A DNA stretch of 64,000 bases, taken from HXMU1428-3 sp965215715. GTDB lineage: Bacteria; Pseudomonadota; Alphaproteobacteria; Rhizobiales; HXMU1428-3. A program made the translations under genes and the position numbers. Shown here one piece after another: positions 34,463 to 43,578 of the stretch (its first letter is position 1; each line of letters opens with the position of its first letter). The stretch spans positions 806,001 to 870,000 of the forward strand of contig OZ244129.1 in assembly GCA_965215715.1 (NCBI GenBank), given 5' to 3'. Under the pieces are notes generated by a model that was not told the origin of the DNA, searched no databases, and saw nothing but the letters and a program-made list of their open reading frames with translations.

Positions 34463-36670
34463 TTATGCCAGTAAATTTGGCAAAAAAGATTCATATTCTT
34501 TTCTTAATTCGTCAAGTGGTAAATCTTTCTCACCTGTAATGGAAAGAGACTGGCCGCCCACCGTGCCAATTTGGAAAGCGGGTATCCCCTCTTGAGATAA
34601 GAGATATACAAGAGAATTTACTTGCGCGTTAGGTGTGGTGACAATATAGCGGGCTTGGTCTTCTCCAAACCAGAAAGCTGCTTTGGAAATATTGTCTGGG
34701 CTAGAGTCTAAGCTTGCCCCCAGATTGCCTGCCAAGGCCATTTCAGCCAGGGCAACCAAAAGCCCGCCGTCTGCCACATCATGAACGCTGGAAACTTGGC
34801 CAGATAAAATCAAAGAGCGCACGGTATCACCGTGTTTGCGCTCTAGGCTCAAATCAACAGGGGGTGGTGGGCCGTCAAAAGAACCAGTGACCAACTCTTG
34901 ATAAAGGCTTTGTCCTAAATGTCCCTTGGTCTCCCCAATCACCAGAATGGCATCGCCTTCAGACTGAAAACCCATTCCAATATGTTTGGAGGCATCTTTA
35001 AGCAAACCAATGCCGCCTATGGCCGGGGTGGGCGGAATGCCAACACCGTTGGTTTCATTGTAAAGCGAGACATTACCGGAAACGATGGGGTAGTCCAGCG
35101 CGCGGCAGGCTTCTCCCATGCCTTCCAGGCAGCCAACAAATTGGCCCATAATTTCTTTGCGTTCTGGGTTGCCGAAATTCAAGCAATTGGTGATGGCTAA
35201 CGGTGTGGCGCCAACAGCTGTGATGTTGCGCCACGTTTCAACAACGGCTTGCTTGCCCCCTTCATAAGGGTCAGCATAACAATAGCGCGGGGTGACATCT
35301 GTGGAACTGGCCAGGCCTTTACGTGTGCCGTGAATGCGCACCACAGCGGCGTCACCGCCAGGGCGGCCAACGGTGTCGCCCATGACCATGTGGTCATATT
35401 GTTCCCAGATCCACCGGCGCGAGCATAGGTGCGGGCCGCCTAGAAGGGTTTTCAGTGTATCGAGTGGGGTGTTGGTTTCTGGCACTGCATCTGACGACAG
35501 AGCAGGGGGCGGGGTTGTTTTTGTGAAGGGGCGCTCATATTCAGGCGCGCTATCAGCCAGGGTGGCAACGGGCAGGTTCGCTTCCACTTGGTCATTATGG
35601 TGCACTACCAAACGGCCGGTGTCTGTGGTTTGGCCGATGACGGCGAAATCTAAATCCCATTTGTCGAATATGGCCTTTGCGGATTGTTCGGAGCCTGGCT
35701 TTAACACCATTAACATCCGCTCTTGGCTTTCAGACAGCATCATTTCATAGGCTGTCATGCCGGTCTCGCGTTGGGGCACAAGGTCCAGGTTCATATCGAA
35801 GCCAACGCCGCCTTTGTCGGCCATTTCAACCGAAGAGGAAGTTAAGCCCGCCGCGCCCATATCCTGAATGGCGATAATGGCGTCTGAGCTCATCAATTCA
35901 AGGCAAGCTTCTAGAAGAAGCTTTTCTGTGAACGGGTCGCCCACTTGTACGGTGGGACGTTTTTCATCTGACTGGTCATCAAATTCAGCTGAGGCCATGG
36001 TTGCCCCGTGGATGCCATCGCGCCCGGTTTTGGAACCAACATAAACCACTGGCAGGCCAACGCCTTTGGCAGCAGAATAAAAGATCTTGTCCGTATCTGC
36101 CAGGCCAATGCACATGGCGTTGACCAAAATGTTTTGGTTGTAGCGGGCATCAAAATTGGTTTCCCCGCCTACGGTGGGCACGCCCATGCAATTGCCATAA
36201 CCGGCAATGCCAGCGACCACGCCGTTAACGAGGTGATTGGTTTTCTTGTGGTCTGGTGCGCCAAAGCGCAGGGCGTTTAAGTTCGCAATGGGCCGTGCGC
36301 CCATGGTGAACACATCACGCATAATGCCCCCAACGCCGGTGGCAGCGCCTTGATAAGGCTCAATGTATGAGGGGTGATTGTGGCTTTCCATTTTAAACAC
36401 AGCCGCCTGGCCATCCCCCAGATCAACCACGCCGGCATTTTCGCCCGGGCCCTGGATGACTTGAGGGCCATCGGTTGGCAGTTTTTTCAAATGAAAGCGG
36501 GATGATTTGTAAGAGCAATGCTCTGACCACATCACAGAAAAGATGCCCAGTTCTGTGGCCGATGGTGTGCGCCCGATAATTTCCAGAACGCGGGCATATT
36601 CATCTTGCGACAGGCCGTGTTCTGCGATCAGTTCATCCGTTATTTCAACAGGTTGAGGTGTCTGGGTCAT
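34463..36670 (-). CDS. purL: Phosphoribosylformylglycinamidine synthase subunit PurL
   Basis: The 735-residue small-type synthetase subunit of the fourth purine step, converting FGAR to FGAM with ATP and ammonia. It shows SVMWSEHCSYKSS near the N-terminus, GPGENAGVVDLGDG, ESHNHPSYIEPYQGAATGVGG and two AIRS-like halves with QDMGAAGLTSSS and VHDVADGGL. It works in complex with PurS and PurQ, encoded directly upstream; its ATG overlaps the purQ stop by 4 bases. Confidence 0.97.
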   Translation of the reverse strand: MTQTPQPVEITDELIAEHGLSQDEYARVLEIIGRTPSATELGIFSVMWSEHCSYKSSRFHLKKLPTDGPQVIQGPGENAGVVDLGDGQAAVFKMESHNHPSYIEPYQGAATGVGGIMRDVFTMGARPIANLNALRFGAPDHKKTNHLVNGVVAGIAGYGNCMGVPTVGGETNFDARYNQNILVNAMCIGLADTDKIFYSAAKGVGLPVVYVGSKTGRDGIHGATMASAEFDDQSDEKRPTVQVGDPFTEKLLLEACLELMSSDAIIAIQDMGAAGLTSSSVEMADKGGVGFDMNLDLVPQRETGMTAYEMMLSESQERMLMVLKPGSEQSAKAIFDKWDLDFAVIGQTTDTGRLVVHHNDQVEANLPVATLADSAPEYERPFTKTTPPPALSSDAVPETNTPLDTLKTLLGGPHLCSRRWIWEQYDHMVMGDTVGRPGGDAAVVRIHGTRKGLASSTDVTPRYCYADPYEGGKQAVVETWRNITAVGATPLAITNCLNFGNPERKEIMGQFVGCLEGMGEACRALDYPIVSGNVSLYNETNGVGIPPTPAIGGIGLLKDASKHIGMGFQSEGDAILVIGETKGHLGQSLYQELVTGSFDGPPPPVDLSLERKHGDTVRSLILSGQVSSVHDVADGGLLVALAEMALAGNLGASLDSSPDNISKAAFWFGEDQARYIVTTPNAQVNSLVYLLSQEGIPAFQIGTVGGQSLSITGEKDLPLDELRKEYESFLPNLLA

Positions 36671-37356
36671 GACAAGGCCTCCACAAGGCTTTCAAACATC
36701 AAGCGGCCATCTTGGCCACCAAGTTCATCTGAGATGAGCCGTTCAGGGTGGGGCATTAGGCCAAGAACTTTTAAGTCTGGGCTGTAAATGCCGGCAATGT
36801 TGTTTTGAGAGCCATTGGGGTTCGCGCACTCTTCTGTTTGGCCTTGGTCATCTGCATAGCGAAAGGCGACGAGCCCGTCATTTTCCAGTTGGGAAAGGGT
36901 GTCTTGATCAGCAAAGTAATTGCCATCGTGATGAGCGATTGGAATGCGAATAACATCCCCCGTTTGATATTTGGCGGTAAAAATTGTATCTGCGCGTTCC
37001 ACTTTTAACAGCACATCCTTGCAAAGAAATTTAATATCCCGATTGCGCATTAAAGCGCCGGGCAATAGCCCGGATTCGGTTAGCACCTGGAAGCCATTGC
37101 AGATGCCGAGCACCGGCACGCCTGCTTTGGCTTTGGCAACCACATCTTTCATAATTGGGGATTGGGCGGCCATGGCGCCAGAGCGCAAATAGTCGCCAAA
37201 TGAAAACCCGCCTGGCAAAACGATTAGGTCGGTTTGAGGAACTGCGCTGTCGCCATGCCAGATCATATCGCAAGGGTGTCCCATCACTTCTTGGAGGGCC
37301 ACGGCAACATCACGATCACAGTTGGAGCCGGGGAAAACAATAACAGATGCTTGCAT
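36667..37356 (-). CDS. purQ: Phosphoribosylformylglycinamidine synthase glutaminase subunit PurQ
   Basis: A 229-residue class I glutamine amidotransferase supplying ammonia to PurL. The nucleophile Cys is in LGICNGFQVLTESGLLPG, the catalytic His/Glu pair is in MPHPERL near the C-terminus, and the oxyanion-loop GGFSFGDYLRSGA is present. The start is taken at ATG 37356 (MQASVIVFPGSNCDRD), the normal family start, rather than an in-frame codon at 37389 that would overlap purS. Four bases separate it from the purS stop. Confidence 0.96.
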   Translation of the reverse strand: MQASVIVFPGSNCDRDVAVALQEVMGHPCDMIWHGDSAVPQTDLIVLPGGFSFGDYLRSGAMAAQSPIMKDVVAKAKAGVPVLGICNGFQVLTESGLLPGALMRNRDIKFLCKDVLLKVERADTIFTAKYQTGDVIRIPIAHHDGNYFADQDTLSQLENDGLVAFRYADDQGQTEECANPNGSQNNIAGIYSPDLKVLGLMPHPERLISDELGGQDGRLMFESLVEALS

Positions 37357-37360
37357 CGGC

Positions 37361-37600
37361 TTATTCCAATTCGATGGCGTAATTTTCAATCACCGTGTTG
37401 GCGATGAGCTTTTCACACATTTGCGTCACTTGTGCCAGGGCAGCGTCTTTATCTGTCTCATCCAGGTCAAGTTCGATTAACTTGCCTTGACGCGCACTGT
37501 TGACCCCTTCAAAGCCAAGCCCATCAAGGGCATGCTCAATGGCTTTGCCCTGCGGGTCCAAAACACCTGTTTTCAAGGTGACTGTGATCCGTGCTTTCAT
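37361..37600 (-). CDS. purS: Phosphoribosylformylglycinamidine synthase subunit PurS
   Basis: A 79-residue small subunit that bridges PurL and PurQ. It begins MKARITVTLKTGVLDPQGKAIEHAL and has the typical GVNSARQGKLIELDLDE middle. Its start is 38 bases downstream (minus strand) of the right base of the large hairpin at 37638-37761, which therefore lies in its leader or in the purC-purS intergenic RNA. Confidence 0.95.
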   Translation of the reverse strand: MKARITVTLKTGVLDPQGKAIEHALDGLGFEGVNSARQGKLIELDLDETDKDAALAQVTQMCEKLIANTVIENYAIELE

Positions 37601-37637
37601 AGTCTGGTATCTTTCTTAATTTTAGAGCGACTGGTCC

Positions 37638-37761
37638 GTGCCTTAAATCTCATGGTGAGAAGTTTGCATTTTAAAATCGCTTGTCAAGGATTTCACTTGC
37701 GCTCCGCGTCCTTGACAAGCGATTTTAAAATGCAAACTTCTCACCATGAGATTTAAGGCAC
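37638..37761. repeat. Perfect 53-bp-arm inverted repeat (giant hairpin)
   Basis: Arm 1 (37638-37690, beginning GTGCCTTAAATCTCATGG) and arm 2 (37709-37761) are exact reverse complements over all 53 bases, with an 18-base loop TTTCACTTGCGCTCCGCG. It fills the gap between the purC stop (37778) and the purS start (37600). The arms contain AT-rich TTTTAAAA and CTTGTCAAG blocks. No open frame spans it. RNA from either strand would fold into a 53-pair duplex. Roles could be attenuation, RNA processing, or a palindromic mobile remnant. Confidence 0.97.
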
Positions 37762-37777
37762 TCTCTCGTCATGTTAT

Positions 37778-38551
37778 TTATTCATTAGATGTTACAAGGC
37801 GTGGGCCTGAAGGTTCATTGCTTGGGTTTTCCATCAAGATGCCGAGGCGTTTGGCGACTTCTTGGTAAGCATCGATAAGGCCGCCAAGGTCCTGGCGGAA
37901 GCGGTCTTTGTCCAGCTTGTTGTCGGTTTCAATATCCCATAGGCGGCAGCAATCGGGGCTGATTTCATCGGCCAGGATGATGCGCATGACATCATTGTCG
38001 AAATGGCGGCCAAATTCGATTTTAAAATCAATGAGGCGAATGCCAATGCCAAAGAACAGGCCGGATAGGAAATCATTGATGCGCAAGGATAGAGCCATCA
38101 TCTCATCAATTTCTTGTGGGCTGGCCCAACCAAAAGCGGTGATGTGTTCTTCAGAGACCATTGGGTCATCAAGGTCATCTGACTTGTAATAAAACTCGAT
38201 GATGGAGCGTGGCAATTGGGTGCCTTCATCAAGGCCAAGCTTTTTGGCAATGGAGCCGGCTGCCACATTGCGGACAACGACTTCAATTGGGATGATCTCA
38301 ACTTCTTTGATCAATTGTTCGCGCATGTTGAGGCGTTTGATAAAGTGAGTGGGAACGCCAATGTTGGAAAGCTTCTCAAATATATATTCTGAGATGCGGT
38401 TGTTCAGTACACCTTTGCCTTCAATGCACTCATGCTTGCGCGCATTAAATGCGGTGGCATCATCTTTAAAGTGCTGGATGAGTGTTCCAGGTTCTGGGCC
38501 TTCATAAAGGATTTTGGCTTTGCCTTCATAAATCCGTCTGCGGCGATTCAT
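37778..38551 (-). CDS. purC: SAICAR synthetase PurC
   Basis: A 257-residue ATP-dependent ligase joining CAIR and aspartate in purine synthesis. It has the opening RRRRIYEGKAKILYEG, FKDDATAFNARK, VEIIPIEVVVRNVAAGS and IRLIDFKIEFGR plus LADEISPDCCRLWD. The start is ATG 38551 with AAGGA upstream; an in-frame upstream codon at 38602 would add a Cys-containing leader without family support. It is the first gene of the leftward pur run. Confidence 0.95.
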   Translation of the reverse strand: MNRRRRIYEGKAKILYEGPEPGTLIQHFKDDATAFNARKHECIEGKGVLNNRISEYIFEKLSNIGVPTHFIKRLNMREQLIKEVEIIPIEVVVRNVAAGSIAKKLGLDEGTQLPRSIIEFYYKSDDLDDPMVSEEHITAFGWASPQEIDEMMALSLRINDFLSGLFFGIGIRLIDFKIEFGRHFDNDVMRIILADEISPDCCRLWDIETDNKLDKDRFRQDLGGLIDAYQEVAKRLGILMENPSNEPSGPRLVTSNE

Positions 38552-38789
38552 TTTTGTTGATCCTTTGCAAGTATTGGCACAGCTTGTGGCCAGCCAGGGC
38601 ATTTATGGGCGCAAACTAGCTGAAACCTACCTATAAAACAATATTTAAGGTGTCTTTTCCCAAAACGAATAAAAAGTTGAGATGAAACGTCACAATGGCT
38701 TTAATAATCATTGAATTTATCAACGCAGCGCATTATGTCTTTGGGAAAGAGAATTATTTCTAAAAGATCCATATGACGAGGAGTGCCCA

Positions 38790-39119
38790 ATGAACACCTT
38801 CAATGACCGGGAAAAAGCATTTGAAGCCAAATTTGCTCATGATGAAGAATTGCGCTTTAAGGTGGAAGCGCGCCGGGATAAGTTATTAGGACTTTGGCTG
38901 GCAGAAAAAATGGGCAAAACCGGTGGAGATGCTGAAGATTATGCCAAGGAAGTTGTGATCTCAGACTTGCAAGAAGCTGGTGATGAAGATGTGATCGCCA
39001 AGGTTATGGCTGACATTGCAGAGGCAAAACTGGATATTGATCGCCCGCAAATTGAAGCAAAACTTGCTGAATATATGGTCGAAGCAGGCACTCAACTAGG
39101 TTTATTGGACGACGAATAG
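38790..39119 (+). CDS. F1-ATPase zeta subunit, DUF1476 family
   Basis: A 109-residue acidic four-helix protein: NTFNDREKAFEAKFAHDEELRFK, RDKLLGLWLAEKMG and the C-terminal EAGTQLGLLDDE. In alphaproteobacteria this family is the zeta subunit, which binds F1-ATPase and blocks wasteful ATP hydrolysis with its N-terminal segment. It has a GAGGAG ribosome site, is divergent from purC, and ends at its own terminator. The family is practically limited to Alphaproteobacteria. Confidence 0.92.
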   Translation: MNTFNDREKAFEAKFAHDEELRFKVEARRDKLLGLWLAEKMGKTGGDAEDYAKEVVISDLQEAGDEDVIAKVMADIAEAKLDIDRPQIEAKLAEYMVEAGTQLGLLDDE

Positions 39120-39157
39120 TTGTTTTTATACATACTTATCAAAGACATTTGCTTATA

Positions 39158-39189
39158 GGGTCAAGAGATTATTCTCTTGACCCTTTTTT
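39158..39189 (+). terminator. Rho-independent terminator
   Basis: A perfect 11-pair stem (GGGTCAAGAGA at 39158-39168 with 39173-39183) with a 4-base loop and a run of six T. It ends the zeta-subunit transcript. Confidence 0.93.
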
Positions 39190-39390
39190 GTTTAATAGAC
39201 TGATTTTAAAAGAATAATTGAGGCTGAAACAGCATTGATGAGCTTTGAAATTGGAAAATTGCCCCTGGTATGAATTCTGGAAAACGTCAAAAAATGTGAG
39301 ATTTCAACCTTTAACAGGCTAACATCAACCCTATATCTTCACTTAACCGCCTCTTCTGGGCGGCAAAACTTGGGAAGAGGGGAGTTTTCC

Positions 39391-40071
39391 ATGAAGAAAT
39401 CAATAGCAGAATTTATTGGTACGTTTACGCTTGTGCTGTTTGGTTGCGGTGCTGCGGTCATTGCCGGTGATAACATTGGTTATACCGGCATTTCCTTTGC
39501 GTTTGGTCTGGCGCTTATAGCCATGGCCTATGGCATTGGGCCTATATCGGGCTGCCATATTAACCCCGCTGTGAGTTTGGGCGCGTTTATTGCTGGGCGT
39601 ATCAGCATGTCAGACTTGATTAGCTATGTGATTGCCCAGGTTTTGGGGGGCATTGCTGGTGCTGGCATTCTTTACTGTATTGCCTCTGGAAAGGCTGGGT
39701 TTGATGTTGCTAACGGGCTTGGCCAAAACGGTTGGGGGCCAGGTTATTTGGGCGGCTATGAGTTGCATTCAGCATTCATTTTTGAAGTGGTGGCGACCTT
39801 TTTATTCCTTGTTACCATTTTGGGCGTGACCCAATCGAACGTAACGGCTTCAGTTGCTGGCCTTGCAATTGGTTTAACACTTGTTGTCATTCATTTGGTT
39901 GGTATTGATATCACGGGTGTGTCTGTTAACCCGGCACGAAGTATTGGGCCAGCTTTATTTGTTGGCGGCACTGCTATAAGCCAGCTTTGGTTGTTTATTG
40001 TTGCTCCTTGTTTAGGGGCCGTGCTTGCCGGGCTTTTGTTCAAAATGGGCATATTAGGCACAGATGAATAA
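39391..40071 (+). CDS. aqpZ: Aquaporin Z-type water channel
   Basis: A 226-residue MIP-family channel with six membrane helices and both NPA loops: HINPAVSLG (about residue 62) and SVNPARSIGPA (about 185). The Arg after the second NPA and the His in helix 5 (VVIHLVGIDITG) are the selectivity-filter residues of water-specific AqpZ. The start is ATG 39391 with a GGGGAG site; an upstream in-frame codon at 39370 is unlikely. Monocistronic, with a terminator behind it. Confidence 0.93.
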   Translation: MKKSIAEFIGTFTLVLFGCGAAVIAGDNIGYTGISFAFGLALIAMAYGIGPISGCHINPAVSLGAFIAGRISMSDLISYVIAQVLGGIAGAGILYCIASGKAGFDVANGLGQNGWGPGYLGGYELHSAFIFEVVATFLFLVTILGVTQSNVTASVAGLAIGLTLVVIHLVGIDITGVSVNPARSIGPALFVGGTAISQLWLFIVAPCLGAVLAGLLFKMGILGTDE

Positions 40072-40110
40072 AAGCTGGACTGACTATTGTTAAAGGTTTG
40101 TTTTTAAAAG

Positions 40111-40140
40111 GGAGAAGGGGAACCTTCTCCTTTCTTCTTT
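40111..40140 (+). terminator. Terminator after aqpZ
   Basis: An eight-pair stem (GGAGAAGG 40111-40118 with CCTTCTCC 40123-40130) with a GGAA loop, followed by TTTCTTCTTTT. Confidence 0.75.
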
Positions 40141-40326
40141 TGTGCTTAGCTCTAGGGCGTCGGGCTTTTGAGTGGAAAATAGGGAAAATTGTCAAAATTT
40201 TCTAAAAGTTATGAAGGATTGATCTTGCAAGTTGAGATTAGCCTATATATAAGGCTGTGTTTATTGCTTTGAATTAAGGCAATGCGAACATATAAAGCTT
40301 AGCAATGAGCATTGTTTAGGCTAGAT

Positions 40327-40411
40327 GCGGGTGTGGTGAAATTGGTAGACACGCTAGATTTAGGTTCTAGTGCCGCAAGGCGTGGGGGTTCAAGTCCCTC
40401 CACCCGCACCA
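40327..40411 (+). tRNA. tRNA-Leu (anticodon TAG)
   Basis: A complete 85-base class II tRNA: acceptor GCGGGTG pairs with CACCCGC, D arm present, anticodon arm CTAGA-TTTAGGT-TCTAG (TAG), long variable arm TGCCGCAAGGCG, T arm GGGGG-TTCAAGT-CCCTC and encoded CCA. It lies upstream of tig, a usual arrangement in this group. The remaining bases of 40072-40610 show only the aqpZ terminator. Confidence 0.97.
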
Positions 40412-40610
40412 TTGATCAAAGACCAGAGACAAATTATCACTGGCAGACTTTAATAAAAATGCGTACTATTTCGGCCGTTGCAAGTTGTGCAAGGCTTGCA
40501 AAAGAATAAAACGCATTAATAGCGAATTGAAAAGAAACACTTTGGCCTTTTCTGGGTGCTTTTTGCTCTGGTGAAGGGAAGCCATAATTTAAGACGGATC
40601 GTTAAACGGT

Positions 40611-41978
40611 ATGCAAGTTACAGAAACAGCAAATAGCGGCTTAAAACGCGAACTTAAAGTTGTCATCAATGCTGATGAGTTGGATGGTAAACTTGAAGCC
40701 CGCCTTGTCGATTTGAAAGATAAAGTTCAAATCAAGGGCTTTCGCCCTGGCAAAGTGCCGGTCAATCACTTGCGTAAAATTTATGGCCGCTCTGTTATGG
40801 CTGAAGTGCTGCAAGAAGCGGTCAATGAATCCAGTCGCAACGCCTTGGATGAGCGCAATGAGCGCCCCGCTTTTGAGCCTGAAATTGCCCTGACAGAAGA
40901 CAAAGAAGAAATTGATCAAATCATGGATGGTAAGGCGGACCTTGCTTACACCATGAGTTTTGAAATTTTGCCTGAGTTTGAATTGGAAGATTTCAGCAAG
41001 TTTAAATTTGAAAAAATGGTTGCAGATGTTTCTGAAGAAGAACATCAAAGAGGGATTGACCAGGTTCTTGCTAACCAAACAGATTATGAAGCGGTTGAGC
41101 GTGCCTCACAAGAAAAAGACCGTTTAACCATTGACTTTGTTGGTAAAATTGATGGCGAGGCGTTTGAAGGCGGGGCTGGCGATAATGTGCCGCTAGAGCT
41201 TGGCAGTGGCCAATTTATCCCTGGGTTTGAAGAGGGGCTTATTGGCTCAAAGACGGGTGATGAAAAAGATGTGACCTGTACGTTCCCAGATGATTATGGG
41301 CAGGAAAGCTTGGCCGGTAAAGAAGCTGTGTTTGAGGTAAAGGTCAAAGAAGTGGCTGAACCGAAGCAACCTGAGCTGGATGATGAGCTGGCTAAAAGAC
41401 TTAATTTTGACTCGGTTGATAAATTTAAAGAAGCTGTCAAAGAAAAATTACAAGAAGAGTTGAACGGTGTGTCTCGTTCGCGCTTGAAAAAAGATTTGCT
41501 CGACAAGCTGGAAGAGACCCATACATTTGAATTGCCTGAAAAACTGGTGAGCCAAGAGTTTGATGCCATTTGGGGGCAGCTGACATCTGATATGGCTGCT
41601 AAGAACACCACCTTTGAAAAACAAGGTTCTAGTGAAGAAGAAGAGCGCAAAAAGTATCAAGAGATTGCAGAACGCCGGGTGCGTTTAGGCTTGGTTGTCT
41701 CTGAAATTGGCCGTACCAATGATCTGAACGTTACAGATGAAGAGGTGCAACAGGCGCTGCTTAATAAGGCCAGCCAGTTTCCGGGACAAGAACGCCAAGT
41801 GCTGACCTTCTATCAGCAAAACCCTCAGGCTTTGGCTGAATTGCGGGCGCCTTTGTTTGAAGAAAAGATTGTCGACTTTATTTTGGAAATGGCTGACATT
41901 TCTGAAAATAAGGTGTCTGTTGATGAATTGACCAAATTTGACGATGAAGACGAGGATGGCGCTGAACAAGCCGAATAA
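40611..41978 (+). CDS. tig: Trigger factor chaperone
   Basis: A 455-residue ribosome-bound folding helper and peptidyl-prolyl isomerase. The N-terminal ribosome-binding domain has the signature KGFRPGKVP, the middle domain is FKBP-like (about 155-240, DRLTIDFVGKIDGEAFEGG) and the C-terminal helical cradle ends in an acidic tail. It is followed by clpP, clpX and lon, the standard protein-quality-control block. Confidence 0.97.
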   Translation: MQVTETANSGLKRELKVVINADELDGKLEARLVDLKDKVQIKGFRPGKVPVNHLRKIYGRSVMAEVLQEAVNESSRNALDERNERPAFEPEIALTEDKEEIDQIMDGKADLAYTMSFEILPEFELEDFSKFKFEKMVADVSEEEHQRGIDQVLANQTDYEAVERASQEKDRLTIDFVGKIDGEAFEGGAGDNVPLELGSGQFIPGFEEGLIGSKTGDEKDVTCTFPDDYGQESLAGKEAVFEVKVKEVAEPKQPELDDELAKRLNFDSVDKFKEAVKEKLQEELNGVSRSRLKKDLLDKLEETHTFELPEKLVSQEFDAIWGQLTSDMAAKNTTFEKQGSSEEEERKKYQEIAERRVRLGLVVSEIGRTNDLNVTDEEVQQALLNKASQFPGQERQVLTFYQQNPQALAELRAPLFEEKIVDFILEMADISENKVSVDELTKFDDEDEDGAEQAE

Positions 41979-42195
41979 GGCTGTTTCCTTGGCTAAGCCT
42001 TAACCTTTGGCGAAATCTTTTACAAATTCTTATTGTTATCCAGTTATATGGGATTTAAGCTTCATTTTTGCCGGACTTAATAAGGGGTGAAATGGACGCA
42101 AAAACCTTAAAATGCACACTTTCTTCGGGTGTGAGTTAAGCGGAAATTATATCAAAGCCTTGCTAAAAGGTGTTAAACGTTAAGGGGATGCTCTT

Positions 42196-42837
42196 ATGGC
42201 TGATCAAATGAATACCGTTATGAATACACTGGTGCCGATGGTTGTTGAACAAACCAATCGCGGTGAACGGTCTTATGATATTTATTCTCGGTTGTTAAAA
42301 GAGCGGATCATCTTTGTCACAGGTCAAGTTGAAGACCATATGGCATCGCTTATCACAGCCCAGCTGCTGTTTTTAGAAGCGGAAAACCCCAAAAAAGAAA
42401 TTTCCATGTATATCAATTCGCCAGGTGGTGTTGTGACATCTGGCATGGCCATTTATGACACAATGCAATTTATTCGCCCGCCTGTTGCCACTTTATGCAT
42501 CGGTCAGGCCGCGAGTATGGGCTCTTTATTATTAGCCGCTGGTGAACCAGGCATGCGTTATGCCTTGCCAAATGCACGGATTATGGTGCATCAGCCCTCT
42601 GGTGGCTTCCAAGGCCAGGCCAGTGATATTGAGCGTCATGCCAAAGAAATCTTAGATTTGCGCCATCGGTTAAACACCGTTTATGTGAAACACACTGGGC
42701 AAAAATTAGAAAAAATCGAAGACGCATTGGAGCGGGATACGTTTTTAACCGCTGATCAATCACAAGAGTTTGGATTGATCGATGAGGTCATTGAAAAGCG
42801 TGCTGTTGAAGACGGGGACGAGGGAACGTCCGAATAA
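42196..42837 (+). CDS. clpP: ATP-dependent Clp protease proteolytic subunit
   Basis: A 213-residue serine protease that forms the 14-subunit chamber working with ClpX. The triad is visible: Ser in GQAASMGSLLLAAG, His in MVHQPSGGFQGQ and Asp in ERDTFLTADQ. It starts with an AAGGGG site. A terminator lies 68 bases after the stop, so clpX is probably transcribed from its own promoter. Confidence 0.97.
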   Translation: MADQMNTVMNTLVPMVVEQTNRGERSYDIYSRLLKERIIFVTGQVEDHMASLITAQLLFLEAENPKKEISMYINSPGGVVTSGMAIYDTMQFIRPPVATLCIGQAASMGSLLLAAGEPGMRYALPNARIMVHQPSGGFQGQASDIERHAKEILDLRHRLNTVYVKHTGQKLEKIEDALERDTFLTADQSQEFGLIDEVIEKRAVEDGDEGTSE

Positions 42838-42904
42838 TCCTTAATAACAAGGTAAAACTTTACCGCTGGCTGGTCTTGTATTCGGCCATTTTAAGCTTAA
42901 ATAA

Positions 42905-42941
42905 AATGCACTCCATGTCGGTTTCAGGGGTGCATTTTTTT
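42905..42941 (+). terminator. Terminator after clpP
   Basis: A ten-pair stem (AATGCACTCC 42905-42914 with GGGGTGCATT 42927-42936, one G-U) and a 12-base loop, followed by TTTTT. Confidence 0.82.
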
Positions 42942-43578
42942 ATGGCCCTGCCCATTTCTTAACTGTTGGTAATCAACACATCAGAAAAACTACTCTATTC
43001 AGGCCGTGTCTTTATGACTACTGTGTTGTAAAAAGTCGTACTGACCTAAATGTTGTGCTGTGTCCTATGCTGAAAAGGACTAGACTGAAAGCTTTAATGG
43101 GCAGCGTCAGATTTGTTTTGGAATTTCACATTCGTGTGTCCTTGTTAATCAATTGTTGATTATAAAAGAGATACCATGTTGAACTACAAGCATAATTTGC
43201 ACAAAAATTGCTAGGATGATCTTTAATAGCTGTGATTGTGCTAAATAAGGGCATTCAGGCTACTGTTGGTTAAGGAAATTGCCTGTATAGAGTTAATATT
43301 AGGCGATAAGCTAGGGTAACAGCTTATAAGGATCTCAAGGTTTTGAGTTTTTAATAAAAAATGGTTTGTTATCACGCGTGACTTTTTTTCTTAAATATTC
43401 GTTTAAAGCGATGATTTTTAACCAACAATGCCTTTAAACAGCCAGATTTTAAATATGATGATAAAAGTGATTAAGAAACGCAGTTACGAAAAAAACAAAG
43501 CATACTGTAAAGTTTAAAACTTTGGAGAGACTTTGCTTTTATAGTTTTAATAAGTTGAAAAAGAATACGGGTTAAAGC
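42942..43578 (+). other. Long AT-rich intergenic region before clpX
   Basis: About 640 bases without a credible gene on either strand. It contains a TCACGCGTGA palindrome (around 43375) followed by a T run and many short A/T tracts. This is unusually long for the clpP-clpX gap, so it may hold clpX promoters, an unannotated small RNA, or the residue of a lost gene. Confidence 0.5.

Noticed and set aside
37638..37761. Large purC-purS hairpin as a simple Rho-independent terminator or purine riboswitch
   Set aside because: No U run follows on either strand, the stem is several times longer than terminators, and there is no purine-riboswitch core (three-way junction with conserved loops).
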